Source: Qipengyuania vesicularis (lineage in GTDB: Bacteria; Pseudomonadota; Alphaproteobacteria; Sphingomonadales; Sphingomonadaceae). Taken from it: DNA of 64,000 nucleotides. Shown in pieces: positions 16,627 to 26,820 of the stretch. The notes under the pieces are model-generated. The model searched no databases. It was not told where the DNA came from and saw only the letters and a program-made list of their open reading frames with translations. The stretch's first letter is position 1, and every line of letters starts with the position of its first letter. The position numbers were made by a program, and so were the translations under genes. Where the stretch lies: the NCBI RefSeq assembly GCF_019711415.1, contig NZ_JAIGNJ010000002.1, positions 496,001 through 560,000 of the forward strand, written 5' to 3'.

Positions 16627-18939
16627 ATGAGTCTTCACGCCAACCGTCCGCTTGTCGCCTTGCTCGCAGGCACTGCTTCCTTGTGCTGGGCTGCACCCGT
16701 TGCTGCTCAGGCCGACGAAGGCACCGTGGCCGGAACCACTGCCGAAGAGGACGATGTCATCATCGTTACGGCTCGCCGCCGCGAGGAACGGCTGATCGAC
16801 GTGCCGATATCGGTCACGGCGCTATCGGGCGAAGCTCTGGTACGCGGGGGCACGCTGGAATTGACCGAGGTGGGCGAGGTCGTCCCTAACCTGACGCTCG
16901 AGGTTAGCCGTGGCACGAACACGACACTCACAGCCTTCATTCGCGGCGTCGGCCAGCAGGATCCGGTTGCAGGCTTCGAGGCCGGCGTCGGGCTCTATGT
17001 CGATGACGTCTATCTGAACCGCCCGCAGGCTGCCGTCCTCGATGTCTACGATGTCGAGCGCATCGAGGTGCTACGAGGGCCGCAGGGCACGCTTTATGGC
17101 CGCAACACGATCGGTGGCGCGATCAAATACGTCACTGCTCGCCTGCCCGATGAGACTCAGGTCAAGGTCCGGGCCACATATGGCTCCTACGACCAGGCAG
17201 ATGCCATTATCACCGCCTCGACCCCGGTAGGCGACAATCTGCGCATTGGTGCGAGCGCCGCACGTCTTTCACGCGGCGGTTTTGGCGACAATCTCAACCT
17301 TGATGGCGTCGAGAACTACAACAAGGATGTCTGGGCTGCGCGCGGCACTATCGAGTTCGAAAGCGGTCCGCTCTTCGCACGTCTTTCCGGCGACTACGTC
17401 AAGGACAATAGCGACCCGCGGCAAGGACATCGATTCCTCCCCGGGGTGATCACCGGAGCACCGGTTCTCGACGATGTCTACGACACGCGGGCCGGCCTCG
17501 ATATCGTCGAGCAGGAGGTCGAGGCCTATGGCGGTTCGCTCAATGTCGCGCTTGAATTGTCGGATACGCTGACGATCAAGTCGATAACGGGCTACCGCGA
17601 AGACCAGTCGACGACGCCAATCGATTTCGACAGCCTCCCGGTCGTCGATCTCGACGTCCCTGCCATCTACGAGAACGACCAGTTCAGCCAGGAACTCCAG
17701 CTCCTCTACGAAGGGGACAGGCTCTCTGGCGTGCTCGGGGCATATTATCTGGACGCCAATGCGCTCACCGCATTCGACGCGGGCATCTGGGTCGTCGGCG
17801 ATTTCGTCTCGCTGCCCGGGCTGACGGCCCAGACCTTCGGCGACGTCGATACTGAAACCTGGTCGATCTTCGGTGACTTCACCTTCGATATTGCGGACCA
17901 GCTCAGCATTTCCCTCGGCGGTCGCTATACCAACGACAAGCGTACCAGCCGCGTGCTTCGCACGACCTATATCGGCGGCTTCTCGGAGCTGTTCGATGGC
18001 GATGGCACGGCGATCGCGGTGACGAGCGATTTCGAAGGCAGCGAAACCTTCGACGAATTCACTCCGCGCGCTTCGATCAGCTTCAAGCCGACTCCCGACC
18101 ACAACATCTATTTCACCTATTCCAAGGGCTTCAAGGGCGGCGGCTTCGATCCGCGCGGCCAAACGACCCAGGCGGACGACCTTGATGGAAACGGCACCGT
18201 GACTGAAGCCGAAATTTTCGAATACATGCGCTTCGCACCGGAAACGGTCGACAGCTATGAGCTCGGCTGGAAAGCCTCGCTGCTCGACAATCGCCTGAAT
18301 GTCAGCGTCGCCGGATTCATCTCCGACTATAAGGACGTGCAGGTGCCCGGTTCGGTGGGTGTCGACACGAATGGCGATGGCCTCGCCGACACATTCGCCG
18401 GGATTACCGATAATGCCGGCAGCGCGAGCATCAACGGGATCGAGATCGAGGCTTCGGCCCTTGTCGGACGTGATTTTGCCGGGGAAGGCAGCCGCCTGAC
18501 CTTCGACTGGTCGCTCGGCTATATCGACGCTCAGTATGACGAGTTCATCATTGCCGATGTCGACCAGGCGGATGCGACGCGGGTCCAGAACACTCCCGAG
18601 TTCACGGTCCACGCAGGTTTCGATCTCGGCGTTCCGATCGGCACAGGGATGATCGATTTCCTCGGCTCGCTATCGATGCGCAGCGACAGCCAGCAGTTCG
18701 AATTCCCGACACCCTTCATCGACCAGGACGGGTTCGTCCTCGCCGATGCGAGCATTGTCTACACCGACGACCTCGATCGCTTCTCGATCGGGATCCACGG
18801 CAAGAACCTGTTCGACAAGCGCTATGTCGTTGCGGGCTACGACTTCGTGTTCAACACGCAGCTTGGGATCGAGAACAATGTGACCGGATTCTATGGCGAT
18901 CCGCGCCGCTTCTTCATCACCGGCGAGATCAGGTTCTAG
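16627..18939 (+). CDS. TonB-dependent receptor, substrate unknown
   Basis: This 770-residue outer-membrane beta-barrel has a signal peptide ending near AQA (residue 28) and a TonB-box region (DDVIIVTARRREERLIDVP). The plug domain contains QQDPVAGFEAGVGLYVDDVY and RIEVLRGPQGTLYGRNTIGG, and the protein ends in an aromatic strand (FFITGEIRF). It resembles the large sphingomonad family of receptors for plant or aromatic compounds more than siderophore receptors. No Fur-like box is seen upstream. The divergent TetR gene suggests induction by a small molecule. GGGAGGG precedes ATG 16627. Confidence 0.92.
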   Translation: MSLHANRPLVALLAGTASLCWAAPVAAQADEGTVAGTTAEEDDVIIVTARRREERLIDVPISVTALSGEALVRGGTLELTEVGEVVPNLTLEVSRGTNTTLTAFIRGVGQQDPVAGFEAGVGLYVDDVYLNRPQAAVLDVYDVERIEVLRGPQGTLYGRNTIGGAIKYVTARLPDETQVKVRATYGSYDQADAIITASTPVGDNLRIGASAARLSRGGFGDNLNLDGVENYNKDVWAARGTIEFESGPLFARLSGDYVKDNSDPRQGHRFLPGVITGAPVLDDVYDTRAGLDIVEQEVEAYGGSLNVALELSDTLTIKSITGYREDQSTTPIDFDSLPVVDLDVPAIYENDQFSQELQLLYEGDRLSGVLGAYYLDANALTAFDAGIWVVGDFVSLPGLTAQTFGDVDTETWSIFGDFTFDIADQLSISLGGRYTNDKRTSRVLRTTYIGGFSELFDGDGTAIAVTSDFEGSETFDEFTPRASISFKPTPDHNIYFTYSKGFKGGGFDPRGQTTQADDLDGNGTVTEAEIFEYMRFAPETVDSYELGWKASLLDNRLNVSVAGFISDYKDVQVPGSVGVDTNGDGLADTFAGITDNAGSASINGIEIEASALVGRDFAGEGSRLTFDWSLGYIDAQYDEFIIADVDQADATRVQNTPEFTVHAGFDLGVPIGTGMIDFLGSLSMRSDSQQFEFPTPFIDQDGFVLADASIVYTDDLDRFSIGIHGKNLFDKRYVVAGYDFVFNTQLGIENNVTGFYGDPRRFFITGEIRF

Positions 18940-18961
18940 ACCCTTCTCGCTTCCTCCCGAG

Positions 18962-19001
18962 GGGCGGCGGCCGGGTGACCGGTTCGCCGCCCTTCCCTTT
19001 T
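18962..19001 (+). terminator. Rho-independent terminator after the TonB receptor
   Basis: GGGCGGCG (18962-18969) pairs with CGCCGCCC (18985-18992), with an inner CCGG/CCGG pairing, followed by TTCCCTTTT on the plus strand. It separates the receptor from serS. Confidence 0.8.
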
Positions 19002-19064
19002 GACCGCGCGGCAAAGCGTTTCCCTACTGGAAAAGCGCACGCGCAATCGGCATAGCGCGGCCCC

Positions 19065-20345
19065 ATGCACGATATCGCCTATATCCGAGCCAATCCCGAA
19101 GCTTTCGATGCCGCCACGACGCGGCGCGGTGGTGAGCCAGTCGCGGATCGCATCCTCGCACTCGATACGAAGAAACGCGAGGCGCAGACCCGCGTGCAGG
19201 AGGCCCAGAGCCGCCGTAACGAAGCTTCCAAGGCAATCGGCCAGGCGATGGGCCAGGGCGACAAGGACAAAGCCGAGGCGCTCAAGGCCGAGGTAGCCGA
19301 GATCAAGGCGAGCATGCCGCAATGGGAAGAGGCCGAGGCTACTGCTGGTGCCGAGCTCACCGACCTGCTCGCGCGCCTGCCGAATATCCCCGCCGATGAT
19401 GTGCCTGAGGGCGCGGACGAGAACGACAACGTCGAGATCGCCGTTTGGGGTGAGAAACGCGATTTCGCTTTCGAGCCGAAGGAACATGCCGATATCGGCC
19501 CGGCGCTGGGCATGGACTTCGAGACTGGCGCGGCTCTGTCGGGTGCGCGCTTCACCTTCCTGCGCGGCGATATCGCTCGTCTCCACCGCGCCCTCGCCCA
19601 GTTCATGCTCGACAAGCAGACGAGGGAAAACGGCTACACCGAATGCAACCCGCCGGTGCTGGTAAACGACGATGCGATGTACGGCACTGACAAGCTCCCA
19701 AAGTTTGCCGAGGACAGCTTCCAGACCACAGATGGTCGCTGGCTCGTTCCCACCTCTGAAGTCCCCCTTACAGCTTCGGTCGCCGACCAGATCATCCCTG
19801 AACCGGCCGAACCCATCCGCCTCACCGCACACACGCTCTGCTTCCGCAGCGAGGCGGGCTCGGCGGGCAAGGATACGCGCGGTTTCATTCGCCAGCACCA
19901 GTTCGAGAAGGTCGAGATGGTCAGCATCTGCCGCCCCGAGGATAGCGAGGCTGAGCACGAGCGCATGACCGGATGTGCCGAGGGTATCCTCCAGGCGCTG
20001 GGCCTGCCTTATCGCAAAGTGCTGCTTTGCGTAGGCGACATGGGCTTCGGCGCGCGCAAGACCTACGACCTCGAGGTGTGGCTTCCAGGACAGGGCGCCT
20101 ATCGCGAGATCTCGTCCTGTTCGAATACGGGCGAGTTTCAGGCTCGCCGCATGAACGCGCGCTACAAGCCCGAGGGCGAGAAGAAGACCCGCTTCGTCCA
20201 TACTCTGAACGGTTCGGGTCTCGCTGTGGGCCGCACACTTGTCGCGGTGATGGAGAACTACCAGGAGGCAGACGGCAGCGTCACGGTTCCGCAATGCCTC
20301 GCGCCCTACATGGGCGGCGTGACCAAGCTGGAGCCTGCCGCGTGA
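19065..20345 (+). CDS. serS: Seryl-tRNA synthetase
   Basis: SerS charges tRNA-Ser and tRNA-Sec with serine. The 426-residue protein has the N-terminal coiled-coil arm (residues about 30-105, rich in Lys/Glu/Ala) that grips the tRNA. The class II catalytic core follows: motif 2 is [20 protein letters not shown] and motif 3 is [19 protein letters not shown]. It overlaps surE by four bases (GTGA), indicating translational coupling. Confidence 0.98.
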   Translation: MHDIAYIRANPEAFDAATTRRGGEPVADRILALDTKKREAQTRVQEAQSRRNEASKAIGQAMGQGDKDKAEALKAEVAEIKASMPQWEEAEATAGAELTDLLARLPNIPADDVPEGADENDNVEIAVWGEKRDFAFEPKEHADIGPALGMDFETGAALSGARFTFLRGDIARLHRALAQFMLDKQTRENGYTECNPPVLVNDDAMYGTDKLPKFAEDSFQTTDGRWLVPTSEVPLTASVADQIIPEPAEPIRLTAHTLCFRSEAGSAGKDTRGFIRQHQFEKVEMVSICRPEDSEAEHERMTGCAEGILQALGLPYRKVLLCVGDMGFGARKTYDLEVWLPGQGAYREISSCSNTGEFQARRMNARYKPEGEKKTRFVHTLNGSGLAVGRTLVAVMENYQEADGSVTVPQCLAPYMGGVTKLEPAA

Positions 20346-21106
20346 AGATCCTTCTCACCAACGATGATGGCATCCTCGCCCCAGGCCTCGAAGTCCTCGA
20401 AGCTATCGCTCGCCAATTCTCCGACGATATCTGGATCTGTGCGCCCGACGAAGAACAGTCGGGCATGGGCCACGCGCTTACGCTGACCAAGCCTGTCCGC
20501 CTGCGCAAGCACGGCGAGCGGCGCTTCTCTGTTACCGGGACACCCACCGATTCGGTTACCATGGGCCTGCGTCAGGTTATGGACGGTCCGCCCGACGTGA
20601 TCCTGTCAGGCGTTAACCGCGGTGCAAACCTAGGCGACGACATCACCTATTCGGGTACGGTGTCTGCCGCCATCGAAGGCGCACTGGCCGGCATCCGCTC
20701 TATCGCCTTGAGCCAGGTCATCGGCCGGGACGATGCAGGCAACGACATGTCCTTTGCCGCTGCAGAGGAATGGGGCGCCAGGGTTCTCGGGCCGCTGCTC
20801 GATACCCCCCTTCCCGATCGCACTCTGGTCAATGTCAATTTCCCGCCGCGCGCGCCAGGCGATGTGAAGGGCATCCGCGCTGTGGCTCAAGGCTTCCATG
20901 ACTATTCGCGCGGGACGGTGGTCGAAGGGCGCGATCCGCGAGGCTTCAAGTACTACTGGTTCGGCCTCCAGGCGATCGAGCACACGCCCGACCATGGCAC
21001 CGATCTGGAAGCGATTGCAGACGGTTACGTTTCGGTCACGCCCCTACAGCTGGATCTGACCCACCATGCGTCCATGCAGGCGCTCGGTGAACGTTACGAA
21101 GGCTGA
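20342..21106 (+). CDS. surE: 5'/3'-nucleotidase SurE
   Basis: SurE is a metal-dependent phosphatase acting on nucleoside monophosphates. The 254-residue protein starts with [10 protein letters not shown] (metal-binding N7-D8-D9). It also has [19 protein letters not shown], the second conserved block, and a C-terminal [23 protein letters not shown] 20342 overlaps the serS stop. A longer open frame runs upstream through serS but is only a shadow. The serS-surE pairing is common in alphaproteobacteria. Confidence 0.97.
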   Translation: MKILLTNDDGILAPGLEVLEAIARQFSDDIWICAPDEEQSGMGHALTLTKPVRLRKHGERRFSVTGTPTDSVTMGLRQVMDGPPDVILSGVNRGANLGDDITYSGTVSAAIEGALAGIRSIALSQVIGRDDAGNDMSFAAAEEWGARVLGPLLDTPLPDRTLVNVNFPPRAPGDVKGIRAVAQGFHDYSRGTVVEGRDPRGFKYYWFGLQAIEHTPDHGTDLEAIADGYVSVTPLQLDLTHHASMQALGERYEG

Positions 21107-21149
21107 GCGCACTTGACCGCCCCTCTCGCTTTGCCCACCTAGGCGCCAG

Positions 21150-22256
21150 ATGAGAGAGAACAAGCAACTCGACCGCATCGTGCCGGACAAGCAGCCGCGC
21201 ACCTTTCGCGGCCCACGCTTCAAGCCGCTGCGCCGCGCGCTCAAGCTGCCCGTCTGGGGCGATCTGGGCATTCGACTGGGCGCCGCGCTCTTCCTGATCT
21301 TCATCGTGGTCATGATCCACTGGTGGGATCGCGAAGGGCTGGTCGACAATCTCGACGGCGAAGTCAGCTTCCTCGACGTGATCTATTTCACCATGATTTC
21401 GATCACGACGACCGGCTTCGGCGACATTGCTCCAATTTCCGACCGCGCGCGTTTGGTGGAGGCGGTCATCGTGACGCCGATCCGTTTCGCGGTATTCTTT
21501 ATCTTCGTGGGCACAGCCTACAATTTCATCATCAAGCGCAGCTGGGAGAAATGGCGCATGGCCCGCATCCAGGAAAAGCTGTCCGACCACATCGTGGTGC
21601 TGGGCTTCGGCATATCGGGCTCGGAAGCGGTCGACGAACTGGTCGAACGCGGCACCGATCCATCCTGCATCGTCGTGATCGACCCGAGCGAAGAACGGCT
21701 GGCAGAGGCGGAAGCACTCGGTTGCAATGTCATGGCTGCTGACGCGACGCGCGACGAGACTTTGAAGGCGGTACGCATCGACCAGGCCAAGAACGTGCTG
21801 ATCTCTGCTGGTCGTGACGATACGACGATCCTGATCACTCTGACCGTCCGCGCGCTCGCTCCCCAAGTGCCGATCAGCGTGGTCGTACGTGCCGACGATA
21901 ACGAGTCGCTCGCCCGCCAGGCAGGCGCGAACAATGTCATCAATCCCGTCCGCTTCACCGGCCTGTTGCTTGCCGGCAGCGCCAAGGGTGAACACATCGC
22001 CGATTATCTCGCCGACCTCGCCAGCGTTTCAGGCCGGGTGCAGCTGGTCGAGCGCGAGATCACCGAGGATGAGTGCGGCTGTGCGATCAACGAACTCAAC
22101 AGCGGCGGACGCGGTCTGCGCGTCTATCGCAATGGACGTGCGATCGGCTTCTGGGAAGATGAGTGCCAGGACCTGCAGAAGGGGGACATCATCGTAGAGA
22201 TTGTCGCGACAGAGAATGGCACCTCCCGCGGCGATGGCCACTCCAGCGACGGTTAG
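21150..22256 (+). CDS. Potassium channel with RCK/TrkA-N regulatory domain
   Basis: The 368-residue protein has two membrane helices (about residues 45-60 and 105-130) around a pore loop with the selectivity filter TTTGFGD. An RCK Rossmann domain follows (HIVVLGFGISGSEAVDELVE), with an acidic strand end (VVIDPSEERL), and then a C-terminal TrkA-C-like part. This is the architecture of two-helix ligand-gated potassium channels such as MthK. The filter has GFG in place of GYG, which occurs in some bacterial channels. It is 43 bases after surE and may be co-transcribed. Confidence 0.88.
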   Translation: MRENKQLDRIVPDKQPRTFRGPRFKPLRRALKLPVWGDLGIRLGAALFLIFIVVMIHWWDREGLVDNLDGEVSFLDVIYFTMISITTTGFGDIAPISDRARLVEAVIVTPIRFAVFFIFVGTAYNFIIKRSWEKWRMARIQEKLSDHIVVLGFGISGSEAVDELVERGTDPSCIVVIDPSEERLAEAEALGCNVMAADATRDETLKAVRIDQAKNVLISAGRDDTTILITLTVRALAPQVPISVVVRADDNESLARQAGANNVINPVRFTGLLLAGSAKGEHIADYLADLASVSGRVQLVEREITEDECGCAINELNSGGRGLRVYRNGRAIGFWEDECQDLQKGDIIVEIVATENGTSRGDGHSSDG

Positions 22257-22278
22257 GTCTGGCGCAAGGGCCAGACCT
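22255..22278. other. Hairpin between convergent genes, possible terminator without T-run
   Basis: AGGTCTGGC (22255-22263) pairs perfectly with GCCAGACCT (22270-22278) around a six-base loop. It starts within the stop codon of the channel gene and lies just before the convergent DUF1761 stop. No T-tract follows on either strand, so termination would be weak or Rho-assisted. Confidence 0.4.
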
Positions 22279-22286
22279 GACGCGAC

Positions 22287-22697
22287 TTACGGCATGAATG
22301 CGTGTACCGCCGCCATGGCTGTGAAGAACAACAGCCAGTAGCCTCCATCGATCAGGTAAAGTCGCCTGTCCGCGTCCTGGAACAAGTAGTTGGTCCAAAG
22401 CGCCGGTAGGATGAAGCCCAGCGCCACACCAAAGCCGGTCAGTATCTTGACCGTCACAGACAGGTCCTTGGCATAGCTCGCGAAGGTGTGCGCCAGCGTC
22501 CAGCTGGCCAGCAGAGCGAGCAGGAAGGTCAGACCATACGTCTTGGCCGGGTTGATCTGCTTGATGTCCTCTTCGGACTTGCCGACTGCGGCCATCCAAC
22601 TCTTGCCCATGACCGGGCCGTACCACAGCCCGCCAACCAGAAAGCCACTCAATGCGGCCAGCACCACCGCCAGCCAGTTCACATCGAACAGGTTCAT
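22287..22697 (-). CDS. DUF1761 family membrane protein
   Basis: The 136-residue protein has four hydrophobic segments. The first carries the family-like pattern LAVVLAALSGFLVGGLWYGP followed by GKSWMAAVGKSEEDI. It starts at ATG 22697 with GAGAGGA upstream. DUF1761 members are small inner-membrane proteins of unknown function. The gene stands alone between convergent and divergent neighbours. Confidence 0.8.
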   Translation of the reverse strand: MNLFDVNWLAVVLAALSGFLVGGLWYGPVMGKSWMAAVGKSEEDIKQINPAKTYGLTFLLALLASWTLAHTFASYAKDLSVTVKILTGFGVALGFILPALWTNYLFQDADRRLYLIDGGYWLLFFTAMAAVHAFMP

Positions 22698-22789
22698 GTC
22701 TTCAATCCTCTCCCATGTGCAACCCAAGCGGGTGCTAGCGCAAATGGGCGAAGCGGTGTAGGGGGCCGCGCAAATCCACGGACATTGGC

Positions 22790-24163
22790 ATGAACACCTC
22801 CACCACCCCGATCCCCGACCAGAAGAAGGTCGGCATGGTTTCCCTCGGCTGCCCCAAGGCGCTGGTCGATAGCGAACGCATCCTAACGCGCCTCCGCGCC
22901 GATGGCTATGCGATGAGCCCCGACTACGCTGGCGCGGATGTGGTGCTGGTAAACACCTGCGGCTTCCTCGACAGCGCCAAGGAAGAAAGCCTCCAGGCGA
23001 TCGGCGAGGCGATTGCCGAGAATGGCCGCGTTATCGTGACCGGCTGCTTGGGCGAGGAAGCCGACGCCATCCGTGCCGCGCATCCCAGCGTTCTGGCCGT
23101 GACCGGCGCGCATCAGTACGAGGCGGTGGTAGAAGCCGTCCATGAGCACGCTCCGCCTTCACAGGGTCCCTTCATCGACCTCATTCCGCAGCCCGATGTG
23201 AAGCTGACCCCGCGCCACTACAGCTATTTGAAGATTTCAGAGGGCTGCAACCACTCCTGCGCCTTCTGCATCATCCCGGATTTGCGCGGCAAACTCGCAA
23301 GCCGACGGATCGATGCGGTGCTGCGCGAGGCTGAGAAGCTGGTTGCGGCAGGCACGAAGGAGCTGCTGGTCATCAGTCAGGACACCAGCGCCTATGGCGT
23401 GGACACGCGGCACGAAAGCAAGCCTTGGAAGGGCCGCGAGGTTCGCGCGCACATGACCGATCTCGCGCGCGAGTTGGGCCAGCTCGACATCGGTGGCGGC
23501 ACACCGCCCTGGGTGCGACTGCACTATGTCTATCCCTACCCGCATGTCGACGCTGTCATCCCGTTGATGGCGGAAGGACTGCTGACGCCATATCTCGACA
23601 TCCCTTTCCAGCACGCGAGCCCCAAGGTGCTGCGCTCGATGAAGCGTCCGGCGAACGAGGCAAAAGTACTCGAGCGCCTCAAGGGTTGGCGCGACATCTG
23701 TCCGGAAATCGCGATCCGATCCAGCTTCGTGGTGGGTTTCCCCGGCGAGACCGAGGACGATTTCCAGTATCTCTTGGACTGGGTCGAGGAAGCGCAGCTC
23801 GACCGCGTCGGCGCCTTCCGCTTCGAGCCTGTCGAGGGGGCGCAAGCGAATGCACTTCCCGACCCCGTACCGGAAGAGGTCAAGGAGGAACGCTATGCAC
23901 GGGTCATGGAAGTGACCGAGCGCATCAGCGCCGCTAAGCTTCAGGCAAAGGTCGGCAAGACCATTCCGGTCATTATCGACGAGGTGGGAGAGCCGGACGA
24001 AGATGGCGACATCGGTGCAACTGGCCGCAGCCAGGCCGATGCACCTGAAATCGATGGCGCGGTCTACCTTCGCACGGTTCCTTCCGATACGCGGGCCGGC
24101 GATATCGTCACGGTGGAGGTCGAAGATGCGGATGCGCACGACCTCTATGGTGTAATAGCCTGA
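22790..24163 (+). CDS. rimO: Ribosomal protein uS12 methylthiotransferase RimO
   Basis: RimO is a radical-SAM enzyme that adds a methylthio group to an aspartate of ribosomal protein S12. The N-terminal UPF0004 domain supplies three cysteines, in [23 protein letters not shown] and [10 protein letters not shown], for one iron-sulfur cluster. The radical-SAM motif is [10 protein letters not shown]-terminal TRAM domain follows. The 457-residue length is normal. GCPKA and CNHSCAFC favour RimO over MiaB. Confidence 0.97.
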   Translation: MNTSTTPIPDQKKVGMVSLGCPKALVDSERILTRLRADGYAMSPDYAGADVVLVNTCGFLDSAKEESLQAIGEAIAENGRVIVTGCLGEEADAIRAAHPSVLAVTGAHQYEAVVEAVHEHAPPSQGPFIDLIPQPDVKLTPRHYSYLKISEGCNHSCAFCIIPDLRGKLASRRIDAVLREAEKLVAAGTKELLVISQDTSAYGVDTRHESKPWKGREVRAHMTDLARELGQLDIGGGTPPWVRLHYVYPYPHVDAVIPLMAEGLLTPYLDIPFQHASPKVLRSMKRPANEAKVLERLKGWRDICPEIAIRSSFVVGFPGETEDDFQYLLDWVEEAQLDRVGAFRFEPVEGAQANALPDPVPEEVKEERYARVMEVTERISAAKLQAKVGKTIPVIIDEVGEPDEDGDIGATGRSQADAPEIDGAVYLRTVPSDTRAGDIVTVEVEDADAHDLYGVIA

Positions 24164-24409
24164 GCTTCTGCTGTTTTTTGGCGCGTTAACCAACAGCTTC
24201 AACGGCACCGAAACATTGGTAAGAAACTGTTTAAAGTGGCAAAATTCCGCACCCAAGCATAGAAATTCGCGGGCACTGCGCGTGTTGCCTTTACCTCAAT
24301 CCCTACTTCGCCCTTAACCATTGCAAGGCGCGGATTGGCAGGGCTCAGGCAAAAAATTTGGGCCCGCGTCAAAACATTCTTAATCCTAATCTGACCATAC
24401 GGGTGCGAG

Positions 24410-26755
24410 ATGAACGTCGCTCGCGCCCCCTTTCGCGCCATTGCGCCTGTGCTCAAGCCGTTGCTCGGCTTGCCGGCAGGGCTTGCCCAGCGACTGGTTC
24501 ACCTTATCGCAGCAGGGATTATCTGTTTCGTTCTCCTGCTCTTTGCCATGCTCGATCCGGTCGATCAGCTGGGATGGACGCTCCAATCGAAGCTCGCGCA
24601 ACGTGCGCCTTCGGGTGACGTGATTTTCGTCTCTGCCGATGCGGATGTTGCAGACCCAGTGTCACCAGAGAACCGCGAAGAACTCGCCGAGGCACTCACC
24701 GAGCTTGAGCGGCTGGGCGTTGGCCGTGTCTATATCGATGTCATTTTCAGCGAACCCTCTACCGAACGCGCCGACGCAAAACTTGCACAAGCGATTGCCT
24801 CGCTCGGCCCACGCGTTTCGCTGGTCGAGCATATCGAAGCGGATTCCGAGACCGAGATATCCGCAATTGCTACCATCCCGGAAATTGCGGGCGCTACGCA
24901 GACCGTTGCTTCACGCCGCGGCAGCAACTGGCTGGGCTTCAGGTGGGAGGACAACTATTCGTATCGTGTCGATGGTCGCACCCTCCCGTCGCTTTCGGCG
25001 TCGATCGCTGGCGCCGAGAACTCTCCTTCGCAGCGTTTCCCGATCAATTACGGGATAGCGTCAGCCGACATCCCCGCGATCGATCTTGATGAGATCGCCA
25101 AACAGATCCCGGAGGCGAAGCTCGCCGGTCGCACCGTCGTAATCGGAGAACATGCGGGGCGCGGCAAGGACCAGCAGCGGATCCCGGGCGATTGGTCGGT
25201 GCCCTTCAGCTATGCCGACATTTATGCGGCGGAGACACTGAAATCGGGCAGGACGGTTCATATTGCCGCATTTCCCGCATTGGCGATATTCATTGCAGTG
25301 TTCGCAGCACTGTTGGTCGTCGGAGCGCGTTCGACCAAACGGCGCGGCCTAGTCTACGCTTTCATGTTCCTGTCGGTCCCGGCGACTTTTTATGCTGGAA
25401 GTTATGTCGGAATACGCCTGGAACTATCCTACTGTTTCGTCCTGCTCGCGGTCTATGCGATAATCCGCTCTCGCGCGCGCTGGAAGGACCGCGTTGCGAT
25501 GGTCGACAACGAGTCAGGCTTGCCCAAACTGCGGGCGCTCGAAGTCGCGACGGCACGAAACACTAATCGGCAAGGCCATCTCGTTGTCGCGCGAATCCAC
25601 GGCTATGAACATGTTCTCAAAACGCTGCCCCGCAGCGAGCGCGCGCAGTATATCCTGAAGCTGGTCGATCGATTGCGCGCGACCGATACCAAATTGGCCG
25701 TCTACGCAGAGGGTCACTATCTGGCGTGGCACTCCGAAGAAGAGAACGGGGATTCGCTTGCCGAACACCTCGAAGGCTTGCGAGCGATGTTCGCTGCCCC
25801 GGTGAACGTCGCCGGATCGTCTGTCGATGTGGGCATCAGCTTTGGCGTAGCGCGTCTGGATGGCGACCCCGCTGCCCGGCTGGCTGCTGCGGTCGCCGCG
25901 GCAGAAGAGAGTTCCGAAGCGCTCCAGCCGATCAAGATGGCGGAGAACGGCTCGCATTTCGACGAGCTGTGGGACATCTCGCTACGCGCGCGGATCGACG
26001 AGGCAATGGCCGCGGGAGAAATCTTCTGCGTCTACCAGCCCAAGATCGACACCCGCACCGGCACCATGACCGGTGTCGAAGCCCTCGTGCGGTGGCAAGA
26101 CCCCAATCGCGGATTTATCCCTCCGATGAAATTTATCGCCCAGTGCGAGAAGGCCGGCCGCATGGACGCGCTGACCGATTATGTCCTCGAGCACGCGTGT
26201 GCAGCCGGCCGGCTGATGCACTTCCAGGGTCGCTCGATCAGCATGTCGATCAACATCTCGGCAACGCTGCTCAGCGACATGCGCATCGTCGGAATGGTTC
26301 GCAACGTCATCCAGGCCACGGGCTTCGATCCGCGCTTCATGATCCTCGAAGTAACCGAAACTTCGCGGATCGGGGACCTCGAGACCGCGCAGATGGTTTT
26401 GAACGAGCTCCGGTCACTCGGCGCACGCATCTCTATGGATGACTTCGGCGTGGGCGAGACCAACTTCGAGACGTTCTTCGAATTGCCGTTCGACGAGGTC
26501 AAGATCGACCGGCTGTTCATCGGGAACATGGCGAAGAGTGCCAAGGCCCGGGCGATCGTGGAGAGTATCGTCGAGATGGGACGCAAGGCGCGAATCGGCG
26601 TGGTCGCTGAAGGCGCCGAGGACGAAGAAACCCTGAGAATGCTTACGAAAATGGGCTGCACACACGTCCAAGGTTATATTCTTGCGCGCCCCATGAGTTT
26701 GGAAAATGTTATGCAATTCAAGGACTTGGATGATATCGACAGCCTCAGGGCATAG
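24410..26755 (+). CDS. CHASE2 sensor with degenerate GGDEF and EAL c-di-GMP phosphodiesterase domain
   Basis: The 781-residue protein begins with a membrane helix near residue 40. A CHASE2-like periplasmic sensor follows (about 60-280; GDVIFVSADADVADPVSP, RVYIDVIFSEP), then three membrane helices (about 285-355). The GGDEF domain has lost its signature: residues 434-438 read EGHYL, so cyclase activity is unlikely. The EAL domain looks active, with EALVR at 557-561, NISA, EVTE, DDFGVG and KID all present. It should hydrolyse c-di-GMP in response to an external signal. A 246-base upstream gap has TTAACC half sites. Confidence 0.88.
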   Translation: MNVARAPFRAIAPVLKPLLGLPAGLAQRLVHLIAAGIICFVLLLFAMLDPVDQLGWTLQSKLAQRAPSGDVIFVSADADVADPVSPENREELAEALTELERLGVGRVYIDVIFSEPSTERADAKLAQAIASLGPRVSLVEHIEADSETEISAIATIPEIAGATQTVASRRGSNWLGFRWEDNYSYRVDGRTLPSLSASIAGAENSPSQRFPINYGIASADIPAIDLDEIAKQIPEAKLAGRTVVIGEHAGRGKDQQRIPGDWSVPFSYADIYAAETLKSGRTVHIAAFPALAIFIAVFAALLVVGARSTKRRGLVYAFMFLSVPATFYAGSYVGIRLELSYCFVLLAVYAIIRSRARWKDRVAMVDNESGLPKLRALEVATARNTNRQGHLVVARIHGYEHVLKTLPRSERAQYILKLVDRLRATDTKLAVYAEGHYLAWHSEEENGDSLAEHLEGLRAMFAAPVNVAGSSVDVGISFGVARLDGDPAARLAAAVAAAEESSEALQPIKMAENGSHFDELWDISLRARIDEAMAAGEIFCVYQPKIDTRTGTMTGVEALVRWQDPNRGFIPPMKFIAQCEKAGRMDALTDYVLEHACAAGRLMHFQGRSISMSINISATLLSDMRIVGMVRNVIQATGFDPRFMILEVTETSRIGDLETAQMVLNELRSLGARISMDDFGVGETNFETFFELPFDEVKIDRLFIGNMAKSAKARAIVESIVEMGRKARIGVVAEGAEDEETLRMLTKMGCTHVQGYILARPMSLENVMQFKDLDDIDSLRA

Positions 26756-26779
26756 TTAACGCTTTACAAACAGTTATGG

Positions 26780-26794
26780 TTAACAGATAGTTAC
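26780..26794 (+). promoter_or_regulatory. Possible CtrA-like site before the hairpin/mini-ORF unit
   Basis: TTAA-N7-TTAC is one base from the CtrA consensus TTAA-N7-TTAA. It sits directly upstream of the SD-masking hairpin and shares its last base with it. It may mark the promoter of a short transcript ending at the terminator at 26899-26925. Pattern match only. Confidence 0.3.
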
Positions 26795-26815
26795 CTCCTG
26801 TCAGAAAACAGGAGG
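26794..26815 (+). promoter_or_regulatory. Stem-loop that sequesters the ribosome-binding site of a 14-codon ORF
   Basis: CCTCCTGT (26794-26801) is perfectly complementary to ACAGGAGG (26808-26815) with a six-base loop CAGAAA. The AGGAGG Shine-Dalgarno of the ORF at 26821 is wholly inside the 3' arm. Folded RNA would therefore hide the ribosome site, and the 5' arm is itself an anti-Shine-Dalgarno sequence. This is visible directly; a regulatory role is inferred. Confidence 0.6.
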
Positions 26816-26820
26816 CGCAC

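Noticed and set aside
16627-18939. Fur regulation of the first TonB receptor
   Set aside because: The upstream 122 bases contain no GAAT/ATTC palindrome like those at bfd and the siderophore receptor. A divergent TetR is the more likely regulator.
19973-20341. An upstream in-frame extension of surE through the end of serS
   Set aside because: SurE homologues start at the KILLTNDDG strand, and the extension overlaps well-conserved serS motif 3.
22255-22278. Hairpin after the potassium channel gene as a Rho-independent terminator
   Set aside because: Perfect nine-base-pair stem, but no T-run on either strand. It is listed only as a hairpin.
24164-24409. A riboswitch or small RNA in the 246-base gap before the CHASE2/EAL gene
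   Set aside because: I found only AT-rich sequence and scattered TTAACC half sites, with no convincing paired structure or terminator.
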